In this document: piece by piece, positions 21,527 through 32,805 of the stretch
Layout: each line of letters opens with the position of its first letter
How positions within the stretch are numbered: the stretch's first letter is position 1
Origin: Limnephilus marmoratus
Lineage: Eukaryota > Arthropoda > Insecta > Trichoptera > Limnephilidae
Assembly: GCA_917880885.1 (NCBI GenBank)
Contig: OU862920.1
Coordinates: 35,809,019-35,873,018 of the forward strand
Direction of reading: 5' to 3'
Length of the DNA stretch: 64,000 nucleotides
Made by a program: the position numbers and the translations under genes
Notes under the pieces: model-generated
Told to the model about the DNA's origin: nothing
Databases searched by the model: none
What the model saw: the letters and a program-made list of their open reading frames with translations, nothing else

Positions 21527-21943
21527 CTAGCTGACCCGGAAAACATTGTTCTGCCATATAAATGACAGTTCGATGAGGCGGGCGTAGCGCCTTCTGTCAT
21601 TCAACAATATAAATAATTTCGTTCTTTTTGAAATACGACCGATGGTTAAATTAGTTCATGCAAAAATACTAAAATCGGGATAAAAAAAATGGGAGGGTGT
21701 GGGTAGGATGGTGAAAATTTTAGGTATTTTGATGCCAAAAATAAAACAAAAAAAAAATGTCAAAAAAATACCAAAAAAAAATGGATAGGGACACCCTAAT
21801 CACCTAGTGGTATTAAATATACTTTACGACCTATTCTCATACCTACCAAATATACATTAAAAAAATTATAAAAATCGGTCGAGCCGTTTCGGAGGAGTTC
21901 GTCCACAAACACCGTGACACGGAATTTTTATATAATATGTAGA
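21527..21943 (-). mobile_element. Short Helitron, 417 bp
   Basis: In complement it starts TCTACATATTATATAAAAAT, then CCGTGTCACGG and CTCCGAAACGGCTCGACCGA, and ends GGTCAGCTAG followed by T. It is the same subfamily as 55.6 kb but with extra internal sequence. The 3' hairpin is weakened, and no protein is encoded. Confidence 0.8.
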
Positions 21944-21949
21944 AAAAGA

Positions 21950-22705
21950 TATACGATGCTAATTATCATTGTACCTACTGCATTGGGACTGTTTAATTAT
22001 TGTACATACTGTCATTACGCTATATTTCTGATTCGAACTCATTCTTGGGCTATTATTAAATGCGGGTATAAAGTCAAAGTGTTAGATAAGTACTTTTAGT
22101 ATCGCCCAGGCGAAAGACCATCATTCCAATATCATTTTAACCAAATCAGAATAGCTAATTATTTTTTTCTAACACCTCTACTTCCAACTCCCACCTCCCA
22201 TCACCCATTTTTCAGCCTCACAACATCTCATTTGAGGAAACAGTAACCTGGAAATTTATATAAATCATAAATTTTATTTTACAAAAAAAAAAAAAAAAAT
22301 TCGTTTGAAGCATTTGACGTGTTCTTGACAAAACGCTAGATTTATAATTATCATCCTTAACCTACCAGAGAAACTAGATCAAATATTCGATTTCAACAAT
22401 CACAGAATTAAGCGAATTTATTATACTATATTTGTAACATTTAATCAAAAACCAGCGTGAGTATTTTCGACTTCAATTTGCCAACGTTTGATTTATATCA
22501 AAATCGATAAAGTGCTTAAAAATAATTAACGACTAAAGAGTTAATCCGTTTCATTTTCCATAAAAGCAGAATCACACCCATATCAATAAATAATCATGAT
22601 GGGATTCATAACACTGACCATCGAATCCGGTTTATTAAATGGAACTACAATTAATTTGTTCATGATTAAAAAAACGGTATCTAGGTACTTAAATAATATA
22701 TTAAG
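21950..22705. other. Mostly unrecognised; P fragment near 22,165-22,255
   Basis: CAGCCTCACAACATCTCATT within a pyrimidine-rich stretch resembles the P end. An A17 run lies near 22,283. Confidence 0.4.
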
Positions 22706-22709
22706 GAAA

Positions 22710-22738
22710 TCTATCTATCTATCTATCTATCTATCTAT
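22710..22738 (+). repeat. (TCTA)n microsatellite
   Basis: Seven TCTA units run directly into the TCTATATAAATAAAAATT start of the next Helitron. Confidence 0.95.
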
Positions 22739-23186
22739 ATAAATAAAAATTAATCGTCGAAATGTATGTACGCGCATAACTTCCGAACGACTGCACCAAA
22801 TTGGATAATTCTTTTTTTTGTATGTTCGTTATTGTCAGGACAAGGATTGTATAAAACTACTGGTGAGTTCTGGCATTATGAAATTTGTATAAAAAAAACT
22901 GCAATCGGTGTCACGCGAGCTGTTTTAAAACTGAATGTACCGGGAATGAATGTATGGAATGTGGGAGGGGGAGGGGAACTCGGGTACATCCGCAGGACGG
23001 GGGAGGGGGGAGGGGAAATCGGGAAGGGGGGAGAGGGAAGGTGGAGAAGGCGGAAACGCGAGAGAGGAAGAGGACGCGAGAAAGGAAGGGGAGGCGGAAG
23101 GGAAACGGGACGAATGGGAAAGGACACGCCGGGAAAAACAATTTCTTTATTAAATGGCATAGCAACGCATGCCGGGTACCAGCTAG
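22734..23186 (+). mobile_element. Non-autonomous Helitron with a long purine tract
   Basis: The start TCTATATAAATAAAAATTAA is followed by ACGACTGCACCAAATTGGAT and TTGTCAGGACAAGG. From about 22,960 to 23,130 the strand is almost pure G and A. The end is GGCATAGCAACGCATGCC, then CAGCTAG before T. The overlapping frames of 93-149 codons here come from the low-complexity tract and are not genes. It is the most complete copy of this subfamily in the window. Confidence 0.85.
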
Positions 23187-23269
23187 TAACATATAAAAAT
23201 ATTAGTAAATACTGAATTAATTTAATTATATTAGATACAAAATTGGATTAATCGCAATGGCGTCTTACA

Positions 23270-23581
23270 TTAATTTTTGAAGTGAAGACTTCTTTAGCAC
23301 CGTTGTGTTTTCAAATCCGATGAAATGGAAACGAGCGACACTGAAAACAGACAAACACATACATCTACAGGATTTAGCCGGCGAGATAATGATTTGGACT
23401 ATTCGATGTCCTCTTTGTGCGGTGCTTAGTAGAAGAAAATGAAAAATGATTATTAAAGTTGTAACAATATTATAATAAATTAACCCTACAATTATCCTAC
23501 TCTTGATACTCTGTATCCGTTCCATTCTCTTGAAGTTTAGTTTAATGAAGGTTTCACTTCTACCGCGTCTTAACTGCACAC
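23270..23581 (+). mobile_element. GAAGT-A element, full-length copy
   Basis: TTTTGAAGTGAAGACTTCTT, GATGAAATGGAAACGAGCGA, ACATACATCTACAGGATTTA, then CTCTTTGTGCGGTGCTTAG. The far end is GAAGGTTTCACTTCTACCGC, then TTAACTGCACAC. The inverted GAAGT blocks at the two ends and the terminal stem-loop define the family. It has no frame and no recognised transposase ends. Confidence 0.75.
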
Positions 23582-23904
23582 ATGATATATTTTTTGCTGT
23601 TAATCAAATATTATATTTAAAGATCCAAATCACATGATTGTAATGAAGTAATAACTTACTAAGTTATAAAAAGCTCTTCAAATTTCATGACGCCAAAGAC
23701 AAATAGAGTTCTGCATAAAATTTGCAGTTTTTGGTGACCTTTATTAAATCAAATCATTTGATTTGTGACAATGTTATAGAAAACAATTATGGTTTAAAGT
23801 CTTAGAGTATCTTTTCACTCATATTTTATATTTTTTAAACTATTTTTAATATACTGAACCGAAAGATAATCCAATGTTAAAACACTAATAATAATAATGT
23901 TTCC

Positions 23905-24450
23905 ATTACTTTGATTGACTTTCAACAGGTGTCGGTAAAGTGCGTGATGCCTTCACTTTTGGTGTTGGTACGATGAGCAGTCATTTTCTGCTCAAAAACG
24001 TTTATTTATTATCACGTAGAAGTCTGGCTTATTTTAATATAACAAAACTTGTTTTACTTCTATTTTTTCCAGAGTTATTTCAATTTGGGAAGTGGGTTTG
24101 GGTACCGCCACCCGGGAACCACCTATTGGATAACCAACACCCCTGCCGTAGGTAACCCCAAGTGATTCGCTAAGTTTGGTGACTAAGCAGAGGTGCCCGG
24201 TTTCATGGGGTAAGATTTGTCTAGATCTTGGCAGCGGATGAATCTGCCCAACGTGGTAGGCCGTATCGGGAGAGATTGATTGAGGGAGACCTATTGATCT
24301 CTCCTGCAGGTCTCTCACCGCAGTGGGAGGGATAGATTCATATGTCCGTCACTCTTGGACATACTAACCACAGATTCCTACCCTTCTTTACCTAAAAAAA
24401 ACCCCCCACAGCACGAAGACGACATAGGCTCTGAGGGGAATTTATTTTTT
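23905..24450 (-). repeat. Q repeat, long copy
   Basis: Runs in complement from AACAGGTGTCGGTAAAGTGC through CACTTGGGGTTACC to TTCCCCTCAGAGCCTATG. It matches the 12.2 kb copy over its whole length, so both include the same 150-base distal segment. Confidence 0.7.
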
Positions 24451-24507
24451 AGTAAAATTTGGGTAAATAGGTTACGTTAGATAAGGTTATGGTCTATTTT
24501 AATATTT

Positions 24508-24735
24508 TGAAGTGAAACATCTATATCCCCGCCATGATTTGGTTTTCGGATAAAACGTAAATGACGATTACTGCACCTGCGACGCACAACTGCGCTCATT
24601 GACCGCTTTGATTATGATGTAACTTTTAAAGGCTCCTATCGCTTTGATTATGACCTCACTTTTCAAGAATTGGTTGATAGTGTTTTGGTAAAGATTCGCT
24701 TTTAACGCGTGTAAACTGCACTCGAATTTTTTTTT
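24508..24735 (+). mobile_element. GAAGT-A element, variant subfamily
   Basis: TTTTGAAGTGAAACATCTAT, CATGATTTGGTTTTCGGAT and ATGACGATTACTGCACCTGC, ending CGTGTAAACTGCACTCGAAT with a T run. It shares its interior with the 29.8 kb copy and differs from the main A interior. Confidence 0.75.
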
Positions 24736-24739
24736 CATA

Positions 24740-25200
24740 TTTTTTGACTTTTCAAAGAGGTGTTGAGTTGAGTGATTCTGAGTTGGTATGGAACCGTTTT
24801 AATACCCGATCGTAGATTTAAATACAAAGAGGTTGCGTAATGATGTTCTAAGACGCTAATAAATTAATATAAATGTGAGATTACCAAATCGCATTAGTAA
24901 TAATTGGTGATATTAAGACATGTTAAAATTGATGCCAAATTTATCGCTTGATTAATTCATCGTGTTTATTACAAGTCCACAACACTATTCGCGTTATTCA
25001 GGTCTTTCATTTTGATGGGAATCGTTGAACGGAGAGCCACAAGTGTGACCTTTTAACAGTCCATTAATCCTGGGTTATCATGGGTCAACGTTAGCCTCAT
25101 TTTCAGTTGATATATATATTATAATCGGTTGAAATTGTTGTACTGCTTTGTTCTAGATTAAGTAGGTTCCATTCCATTTTGTTTTCAGGTAATTTCGCCG
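24740..25200. other. No feature recognised
   Basis: AT-rich, with no repeat family that recurs in the window. Confidence 0.4.
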
Positions 25201-25204
25201 AACA

Positions 25205-25283
25205 GAACGCAATGTGATGGGCGCAGAAAATAATTTCCCTCAGAGCCTATGTCATCTGAAATGCTGTGTGGGGAGTCTTTTTG
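25205..25283 (+). repeat. Q repeat, 5' fragment
   Basis: AAAATAATTTCCCTCAGAGC, then ATGCTGTGTGGGGAGTCT. It is fused on its right to a LINE fragment in the opposite direction. Confidence 0.6.
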
Positions 25284-25442
25284 AGGAGAGGAAGGAATGA
25301 ACATTGGTCTTGAAGAGACCCATGTTGTAGGAAGAAGGAAACAAAGAGGCCGGCAAATCGTTCCACAGCCGAGCTGTTGAACACAAGAACGAGTCGAAGA
25401 AGCGACACGTTCTCATGTGACAAATGTCAACCGTGTGCATAT
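25284..25442 (-). pseudogene. LINE reverse transcriptase C-terminal fragment
   Basis: The minus-strand frame reads VDICHMRTCRFFDSFLCSTA, then RLWNDLPASLFPSSYNMGLF and KTNVHSFL. R-x-WN-LP...VFP-SYN...FK is the signature of the extreme C-terminus of many insect non-LTR polymerases. Its frame stays open into the Q fragment, a chance fusion. The rest of the LINE is absent. Confidence 0.8.
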
Positions 25443-25479
25443 TTAAATTAATAAAATACTTAGTTTTTACCACTTTTAT

Positions 25480-25535
25480 TGTTTACAAAACCAACATGTT
25501 TCGTGAGCAACGCTCACTTCTTCAGGGTTTTTTAT
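25480..25535 (-). ncRNA. Hammerhead-like ribozyme motif, best example in the window
   Basis: On the minus strand: stem I AAAACC/GGTTTT, core CTGAAGA (a perfect CUGANGA), one extra A, and stem II GTGAGC/GCTCAC with a 3-base loop. GAAA follows, then self-complementary stem III ACATGT and cleavage base T. This is the layout of the minimal type I hammerheads of Penelope-like elements. Whether the extra A abolishes cleavage cannot be judged here. A LINE fragment follows 40 bases on, so the Penelope body is missing. Confidence 0.6.
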
Positions 25536-25916
25536 TGATACTAATTATAAATAATAGACGTAGACAATGTTGTCAGTTAAAAAAGAATGGACATAGACAA
25601 TGGTATCAATGAAAATATGAGAGTGGGTAGAGGAGAGAGGGGCAATGGGAGACAATTTACAAAAGGAACAGGTTTAATATTGGGTCATTTAAGAACAATT
25701 TTTGGTTATTAATAATATTCAAATTCCCATTAACACTCTTTATTTCTTTTATACAGATAGAACTTCGAGAAACTTTATAAGAAAATACATTCTAACTGTA
25801 ATAAGGTTTTCTGAATCGGTGGGTAAATAATAAAAGTAGATAGAACTTAGGATCTCATACTAAATTTGTAACAAAAACGGCGCACTACAGATTAATCGCA
25901 CTACTTCACTACTTGT

Positions 25917-26251
25917 CCTTTCCTATTTGTCCCGTTCCCACTCCGCCTCCTCCACCTGCCCTCTCCCCACATTACTCCCCCTTTCCCCCCTCCCCCCTCC
26001 CCCTCCCTGGTTCCCCTCCCCAATTTTTCCCTCCCTCCCGCTTTCCAAACATTCAGTTTTCAAACCTCGCGTGCCACCAAGAGCAATTTTTTTATGCAAA
26101 TTTCATAATGCCAGAGCTCACCGGAAGTTTTATAAAAACCTTTTCCTGACAATAACGAACACATAAAAAAAAAGAATTATCCAATTTGCTGCAGTCGTTC
26201 GAAAGTTATGCGCTTAGCAACACATTCAGCGATTCATTTTTATATACGAGA
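25917..26251 (-). mobile_element. Helitron, 3'-truncated
   Basis: The complement begins TCTCGTATATAAAAATGAAT after an A and carries CGCATAACTTTCGAACGACT and TTGTCAGGAAAAGG. The purine tract follows (seen on the plus strand as a C/T-rich block). It stops at the GGGACAAATAGGAAAGGA step, before the CTAG end. Confidence 0.8.
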
Positions 26252-26449
26252 TTAAAATTCCTATTTAAAAGAAAAAGTTTATATTCAAGGTTGAACCAAG
26301 TAATACGAGAAATATTTTAATAGAACATTTATGATAAATAAGCGGACCCTATTATTATATTATCTCTAACAGAAAAATCACACTCCAAAAATAATGTGTT
26401 GGATATATCTCGTACGTATTCATAAGATTATTTATAAAAATCATTTGGA

Positions 26450-26600
26450 GCCGGTGGGTTCCCGATTTTAGTATGTTGTAGAAGAAAAAGAGATGGGGAA
26501 GAACAAGTTCGTGGAGTATCTGACTTTTCGGATCTACTTCGCAAACGTGGCTTAAACAATTTCAAGGTAATTTAACACTGTGAAGAGCGTTTAACCAGCC
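26450..26600 (-). repeat. P repeat, partial
   Basis: TCGGATCTACTTCGCAAACG, TGGCTTAAACAATTTCAAGG and the preceding purine-rich stretch match the centre of P at 18.5 kb. Confidence 0.5.
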
Positions 26601-26609
26601 AGCGGACGA

Positions 26610-28090
26610 AAATCCACATTTCGTCGAAAGTTGTTCTTACGATCGTGCAGGGCGGTTACAATGAGAAAGATTAATTATTCTCCGTACCAACTTTTTTAAA
26701 TTATAACTCAATATCGAATTTATTTCAATCCAAATTAGCTTTAATTTATACCTTCATCCAAAAATGCTGAAAGGCGTGATGATAAAACAAATTAAATAAA
26801 AATAAATTAATATAATGTACTTTTTGTAATTATTTTTTGATTATAAGTATTAATCATTTTTCAATAATGTCTAAATTTAATAAGAATGTTAAAAAAATCT
26901 GAAATATATTAGTTTGTAAGTGCGCAAATAAATACACAAATGGACCAATTTTCGTCAAGAAACACATGTACCTACATATTTTTTAATGATTTTATTGAAA
27001 CTAAAATTAAAATTCTAAAACATGCGTTTGCTAGATTGTATTGATTTATTTTACTGCATGATTATATTATTTGAAATGGGTGTGGTATAATACAAAATCT
27101 TTTTTGAAAATTTAACAAATCTGCCAACGACCTATGGAATAACCTTATTATACTAAAAAAAATTCTCAAAATTTATTACATGCGAATGCTAGATAAAATA
27201 ATCTTTCGAAATCCATTTATAATTTTTTGTGGAAAAGAGTCAATACGTCTAAAATCTGATTTGAAAATGACATATTTCTGGTTTTTTCTGGTAATGCCCT
27301 CTGAATGGTGGTCTTTACCAGGGCGGTATTGAGTGTATCTACCACTCTGCTGTACAATTTTAGTACAATATTTAACATCCATTGAAATTTACGGCACAGA
27401 TTTGTTTATATCAACTAAGATCTTGCTATTTTTTTAGATTCACGCCTCACGTTCCATCCCAATTTAAAAAGCAATGGATGCTTTGCAAATCGCAATCTTC
27501 AAGATGAAACAAGTACCATTATTTTTGTAAGTTTTTTCACCAACGGTCAAGAAACCAATGACCTCGCATTTGAGAGCAAGCACAACCACTGCCCCCGGGC
27601 CAAGCTGCTGGATTAATATCATGATGAATGCGATCAATCATTTCAAAAAGCATTTCATAAGTAAATACTAAAATTACTTTAATTTGCCGCGAGTGCTGCG
27701 TTCATCAATCAAACAGTAAAACACCTTTAACTTTAATGCATCTGTGAAGTGAAATAACGGAGCATAACGAAATTCATTAAAAAAATTCGTTCAAAATTAC
27801 AGAAATCTCTACATGTCGATATTGCAACATCACCCCTCATTTTCTCCCCTTACCTATTGTTATTTATTTATGATATTTTTTACATTACGCGAGGTTAACT
27901 AGCGTAGCTAGGTACCGATTTATCATGATTTGTTTAGTTAGCCGGTATGTTTCTAGTGTTTGAGCTGCACTGGAATCATGTTTTTGAGTAGTATTGTGAC
28001 AACAACAATAATGTGACAGTTTTGAGTTTTGTGTAATTTTGTGACAATAATTTCTGAAACTACTGTAACAATTTACTGATCGAATACTCA
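26610..28090. other. No gene seen
   Basis: A short P piece (GGTGGTCTTTACCAGGGCGG) lies at 27,308. The patch 27,430-27,640 is less AT-rich, with ATGCTTTGCAAATCGCAA and CCAATGACCTCGCA, and might be a regulatory element. That is a guess. Confidence 0.3.
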
Positions 28091-28094
28091 TCCC

Positions 28095-28160
28095 TACTTG
28101 TGTTGTGCCAACTTATGTCTGTCAAGCCCTGTTTATTATTTTATGTATGTACTATACAAT
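28095..28160 (+). repeat. LINE 3' end, left part of a split copy
   Basis: ACTTGTGTTGTGCCAACTTA and CAAGCCCTGTTTATTATTTT match the copy at 29,140. The match breaks after GTACTATAC and resumes at about 28,965. Confidence 0.6.
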
Positions 28161-28964
28161 TGTTATTTTTATTTTTATTTTATTTTATTAGGAACATTTA
28201 CAGGTTAATAACATTACATGCATTAAACAAACAATAAATTATAATAATTAGGTTACAACCCAATAACAAATGTTCACATCATGCCCAAATAAAAAATAAA
28301 AGACAATAATTATTAACTTTTTTTGCTTAATATTACAGAGATAGGAACTAGATAAATAATCTAAACACAGTCTATATTTTGTGTGATACATAAAAGATAC
28401 AGATAAGATAAGTTAAAAAACAATGAAAGTAGAAAAAAAAATATATATATATATAAAAATAATTATGAAAACTGAAAAACACTAGATGTAGGATCGAGAA
28501 ATAATATGTACATTAATAAAAAAAAACAAGTGAAAGTAAGATAAAAGTAAAGTGATGGTACTCACAAAAGAATTGTAAAATAAAGTGTGCCAGTTTAATG
28601 GCTATTTAAAAAAATAAAAATAAATATTTATAAAACAAAAAAAATAATTGAAAAAAACACCGGACTTAAAGTGGAAAAATAATATATATATATATACGCA
28701 CATGTACGTATATACACATATAAGTACGTATTACATTATTTTTAATAAAAATAAAAAAAAAACATAAAAAGTATGGTAATAATTATTTAGTTTTGTTAAA
28801 GTGAATTAATCTACGAGTATTTGGTAATGAATTGGTTATAAGGCTCCATTAACTGTATGTTTGAAAGAGCTTAAAGTACATGACAAGATATCAGCATCGA
28901 TACATTTTTTGTTATAATGATTACAAGTTCTTAATAAGAAAGATATATCTATATATTATATCTT
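28161..28964. repeat. AT-rich insertion splitting a LINE 3' end
   Basis: About 800 bases, extremely AT-rich, starting with a T/A tract and TTAGGAACATTTACAGGTTA. The start looks like the A-rich tail and 3' UTR of a minus-strand retroelement. Further in it carries two TA microsatellites (28,441-28,455 and 28,682-28,694). No frame is present. Confidence 0.45.
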
Positions 28965-29050
28965 ATGATTCTACATACTTGTTTTAATGCTCCTGTACAA
29001 TTTACGTTACATGTAAAAGCCGTCAAGGCGTAAACAAATAAATAAATAAA
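28965..29050 (+). repeat. LINE 3' end, right part of the split copy
   Basis: ATACTTGTTTTAATGCTCCT, TTACATGTAAAAGCCGTCAA and GGCGTAAACAAATAAATAAA. The (TAAA)n tail fits a retroposon. Confidence 0.6.
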
Positions 29051-29139
29051 CAATTGCTGAATCGTATACTGTAATCCTGAGCTCAAACAAGAATCTGCCT
29101 GTTGAACTCCTTTGTATAACTTACTTATTGAATACTTAT

Positions 29140-29285
29140 ACCTACTTGTGTTGTGTCTGTTAATGTCTTTCATGCTCAGTTTATTATTCATGTACTATAT
29201 ACTTGTTATGATGCTCCCCTACAACTTATTAATGTAACATGTAAGAGTCAACAGGGCGTAAATAAATAAATAAATTAATTAATTA
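29140..29285 (+). repeat. LINE 3' end, complete tail
   Basis: ACTTGTGTTGTGTCTGTTAA, CATGCTCAGTTTATTATTCA, TGTAACATGTAAGAGTCAAC and AGGGCGTAAATAAATAAATA. It aligns end to end with the split copy beginning at 28,095. It has no coding part. Confidence 0.65.
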
Positions 29286-29289
29286 ATAT

Positions 29290-29765
29290 ACGGGAACCGA
29301 CAGAATCTGAAAAAGTTACAGCGTGTCGGTGTAACCTTGTAACCAGTGGAATTCATGTATTGTAAATCAGGGTGGAATATCATACTTTACCTCTAGCGCC
29401 CACTAGATGGCTACCAACACATACAAGTCAACCTCCACCCTGCAGGCGGCAGCTCGAAACAACTGCAGAACTATTCTCATCCCAGTATTTTCAGTTTTGA
29501 TCTGAAGTGCTTTAGATAAACATGTATCTTGCAGTCTTGAATAATAAACGAATGAAACGAAATACGCAATGTAGGCTTCAATTTTTTTTTCTTTCATTAA
29601 TCGATAACACAACTATTCAAAAATATATCCTGAAAATTTCGAACCAAAATTCCACGCCGTTTAAAAGTTATAATAAGTGTTTGAGTGGGTGTCCCTTGGT
29701 CGAACTCTGGTCGAACTACTACAACTTTACTGCCACTCTTATTTTCAAACGCGTTTTTCTAAAAA
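29290..29765. other. No feature recognised
   Basis: Short frames only. Confidence 0.4.
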
Positions 29766-29771
29766 CTACTA

Positions 29772-30045
29772 TTTGAAGTGAAACTTCTACAGCACCACTA
29801 TGATTTGGATTTCGGATGAAACGGAAATGACGATTACTGCACCTGCGACTCATCAACTGCGCTCATTACCGCTTTGTGTCACGATGTTACTTTTAAAGTC
29901 TCCTATTGATTGAGATATGAAACGGTAATTACGCTGGTCTGCGCTCATTGGTCACCTCACCTTTCAAGTATTGGTTCAGATTGTTTTGTAAATTTTCGCT
30001 TCTACCGCGTGTAAACTGCACTCGAATTTTTTTTTCGAATTTGTG
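29772..30045 (+). mobile_element. GAAGT-A element, variant subfamily
   Basis: TTTGAAGTGAAACTTCTACA, ACGATTACTGCACCTGCGAC and CTCCTATTGATTGAGATATG, ending CGCGTGTAAACTGCACTCGA and a T run. It is the sister copy of 24.5 kb. Confidence 0.75.
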
Positions 30046-30049
30046 TAAC

Positions 30050-30480
30050 CTCTAGCTCCTACAGTTTTTGATCAATCGTTAGTACATAGTTTTTTTTTAC
30101 ATAAATGCGCTCTATTTGAACTTCAATCCTAAACAGTATCTTTATTTAAACTCTTTTTTTTGTAAAAAAAAACGTACAAAATAATTGTAAAAAATCATAC
30201 AAAATTTTTACATTCCTCATAAAAATTATTTTCGATTTTTATTTGAGGAGTGAGGTTCAAATGAAAGAAACAGTTAAAAAAAGTTAATTTTCTTGAAAAT
30301 TGATTTCAAGTGAAAATTGTGACCTCCAGCAGTTACACAAACTGCATAACCGGATGGCGACTTACAATGCGCGGCAGCTGACATCTCCGTTATTTTGTAG
30401 GAAAATATTTGAAAATTTTAGAATACACTCTTGAATATATCTGTAAAATGATCTCAAAGTATAAATAAATTATATATACA
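30050..30480. other. AT-rich sequence, no gene seen
   Basis: Nothing recognised beyond T and A runs. Confidence 0.4.
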
Positions 30481-30484
30481 TATG

Positions 30485-30825
30485 TCAAAAAAAACCAAAT
30501 GTGCTTTAGACCACACAACCGAAGTAAAACTTCTGCTCCATCTATATGTAAGATAGGAAGAGAGAAAGAAAATATGCGCGCGGACTGCTCTCTCTTGCTT
30601 CTACAGAGTAATACAGACAATAGGCATGCACTGTGTAACGTAACTGACTATGAGAAAAAGAGAGAAAGAAAAATTGTGCTCTCACCTCTCTCTCTTGCCC
30701 CTACAGTAATATACGAAGCGTATTCCCTCCCAACTACCGTTCGCCTCGCTTTTCGTAACGCTCTCGTCACGCATTCGCCATCTGACTCCTCAAGCATGCG
30801 TAAAGAAGTTTTACTTTAAAAATCA
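30485..30825 (-). mobile_element. GAAGT-B element with a different interior
   Basis: TGTGCTTTAGACCACAC and GAAGTAAAACTTC at the left. CGTTCGCCTCGCTTTTCGTA, then GCATGCGTAAAGAAGTTTTA at the right. About 170 bases of new sequence, with GAGAGAAAGAAAA and CTCTCTCTTGC(T/C) each occurring twice, replace part of the usual middle. Conserved ends with a variable middle argue that the ends are what is needed for mobility. Confidence 0.7.
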
Positions 30826-30829
30826 TGAA

Positions 30830-31360
30830 AATCATTAAAAATACGCAATCATACACCTATTTCCCCCCTTGTGAAGTACGCATTTATTTATCCCATAAGT
30901 ACAGATATCTCAGAAAAATCCGCAAGCATAGATTATTCAAAGTACACCATAATATTAGAAGTTTCATTGTTGGTTTTTCATTTCGTTTGTGTTTTACCGA
31001 TCAAGATAATTTTACGTGTTTTAGACTTCACCGCTTATGAAAGTAGGCGCATTACTTAATTTAATTTATATAATAGCCTTCCTTTTAGAATACAACATGA
31101 AAATGTCATTATTATTATTCCCAACAAGCATTAGTTACAGCACTAAAATCATTCAGACAGGATTCCATCGAACACCCACCGCAGTGTTCAAACTGTTCAT
31201 CCATCATGCGAGTAATTGGGATTCGCGATTTATGGCGATCCTTGACACTTCAATCATGCGGCTCGAAAGCGCATTGAAATAACAACCGTGCTCCTAAACA
31301 ATATGATATAAGTTATTGAAGCAACTAAATTTCTAACTGTTAAAAACTAATCTTCTTGAT
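30830..31360. other. No gene seen
   Basis: Overlapping 62-81 codon frames have no family resemblance. Confidence 0.35.
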
Positions 31361-31365
31361 TTATT

Positions 31366-31860
31366 ATTATAAAGTACTGTTGTGATTTTAAACTGGATGA
31401 AACGGAAACTAGCGACACTAAAAGAAACAAATAATACATCCATAGGATTTAGCCTGCGAGAGAATGAAACATCAAAATCAATTTATTTATTTCACGGCTA
31501 CTCGGTTCCAATATAATACGATAAATCAACGGTCCCACGCAAGTCCCCTTTGGTCTAGTGGTATAAAGCGTCTGACGAACTTCAGCGGCCAGACATTTAG
31601 CAGACCGAGGATCGAATAGTACGAATCTAAAAAAAAAATTATTTCTTAATAAATAAAATAAAGAAGAAAACACAAATACTAATAATATGACCAAATGTAT
31701 AGGAAAAGGTGCATTGGAATTCGACGAAAAAAAAATGGAAAAACTTATCCTTTACATTGATAAAAAAAAGTGCTTGGTAGTCTCCCCACTCTTGTCTACT
31801 TTAGTTTTCTGAAGGTTTCACTTCTATCGCGTGTGAATTGCATCTTCTGATTTTATTTGT
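31366..31860 (+). mobile_element. GAAGT-A element, long copy with tRNA-like sequence
   Basis: GTTGTGATTTTAAACTGGAT and AGGATTTAGCCTGCGAGAGA at the start, GAAGGTTTCACTTCTATCGC, then GTGTGAATTGCA at the end. The GAAGT start is lost. The middle (31,470-31,730) is also present, decayed, in the 42.85 kb copy, so it belongs to a longer ancestor and not to a private insertion. Confidence 0.65.
31550..31620 (+). repeat. tRNA-like segment inside GAAGT-A
   Basis: TTTGGTCTAGTGGTATAAAG resembles a tRNA 5' half with box A. CCGAGGATCGAATAG resembles box B. The arms between do not fold well. Confidence 0.4.
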
Positions 31861-31864
31861 ACAG

Positions 31865-32615
31865 CTTTATTATACATATCCACACTTTAAAAAAATACAA
31901 ATGATTATTATAATCGGTGATTTTATTTCCACCCCGCTGTCGTAATGAGTTATTTTCTTATTTCTGTGCGTGAATTCTTCAATATTGATATATCTGTATT
32001 AAATAATCGGTATAAGATCATAGAATAGTCCAAATATCACTGCCTACCTACATCCTCCGTAGATTTCGAAGCGATTGCAGGTCGCAATCGTGATTTAAAA
32101 AAAAATACAATGCGTTGCGCCACTTTCTGGCCGGCTCCGCGAAGAAATGACAGATTACTTCGAAAGCAAGTCCGTTCACTTTAGGCCGCTTTTACATTGT
32201 CTAGTCAAGTGCTCAGAGCGTTGCGCAGACTTTTGACGAGAAAATCACACGAGCAATGCACTGTACTATAAAATATAAACCACTGAGATGCATTGAAATC
32301 TGTATATGCATCGGTGGTGAATAACCGATTCGGATATTTAAGTTTTAAGTTTGCTACATAGTATCTGGGTAAGTATCTTCGTAATTTCTCAAAAAAATAT
32401 GGATAAAGCCAAGCTTCTTTTGATACCATCCTAATCTAATCTTCATTCTCTATGTACAGATATTATGTGTTATTTTATTTATAGAGATTTATCCTTTCCT
32501 TTGCTGCTTAAGTTTACGCACGTTAAGTTTATTATTGCCTCATACGTTTATTCATATTATTTTGGTGAATTGTTACTATCTTTAGATTTAGATCTTGTCA
32601 TTACTATGTGTTACT
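31865..32615. other. No feature recognised
   Basis: Short frames only. CGCAATCGTGATTTAAAA and GGCCGGCTCCGCGAAG at about 32,080-32,140 are less AT-rich. Confidence 0.4.
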
Positions 32616-32622
32616 TTATATA

Positions 32623-32805
32623 TACATTCCATGAAAAACCTATAATAATTTCCAATAATTCTGTTAAGATTTTGGTTTTATGATACTATGTACATTCCAT
32701 GATAACCGTATAATAATTTTCAATAATTCTTTTTATATTTTTGGTTTTACGACATTATGTACATCCCACCATAACCAACAAGAATTTACAATAATTTTAT
32801 CTAGA
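32623..32805 (+). repeat. Tandem repeat, about 2.7 units of 68 bp
   Basis: TACATTCCATGAAAAACC, TACATTCCATGATAACCG and TACATCCCACCATAACCA start successive units 68 and 69 bases apart. Each is followed by a TTTCAATAATT-type block and, in the first two, TTTTGGTTTTA. Divergence rises from left to right. Confidence 0.8.

Noticed and set aside
22766..23215. 149-codon open frame and several overlapping frames of 67-103 codons
   Set aside because: They are produced by the stop-poor purine tract of a Helitron and are Gly/Arg/Glu low complexity on one strand and Pro/Leu/Phe on the other.
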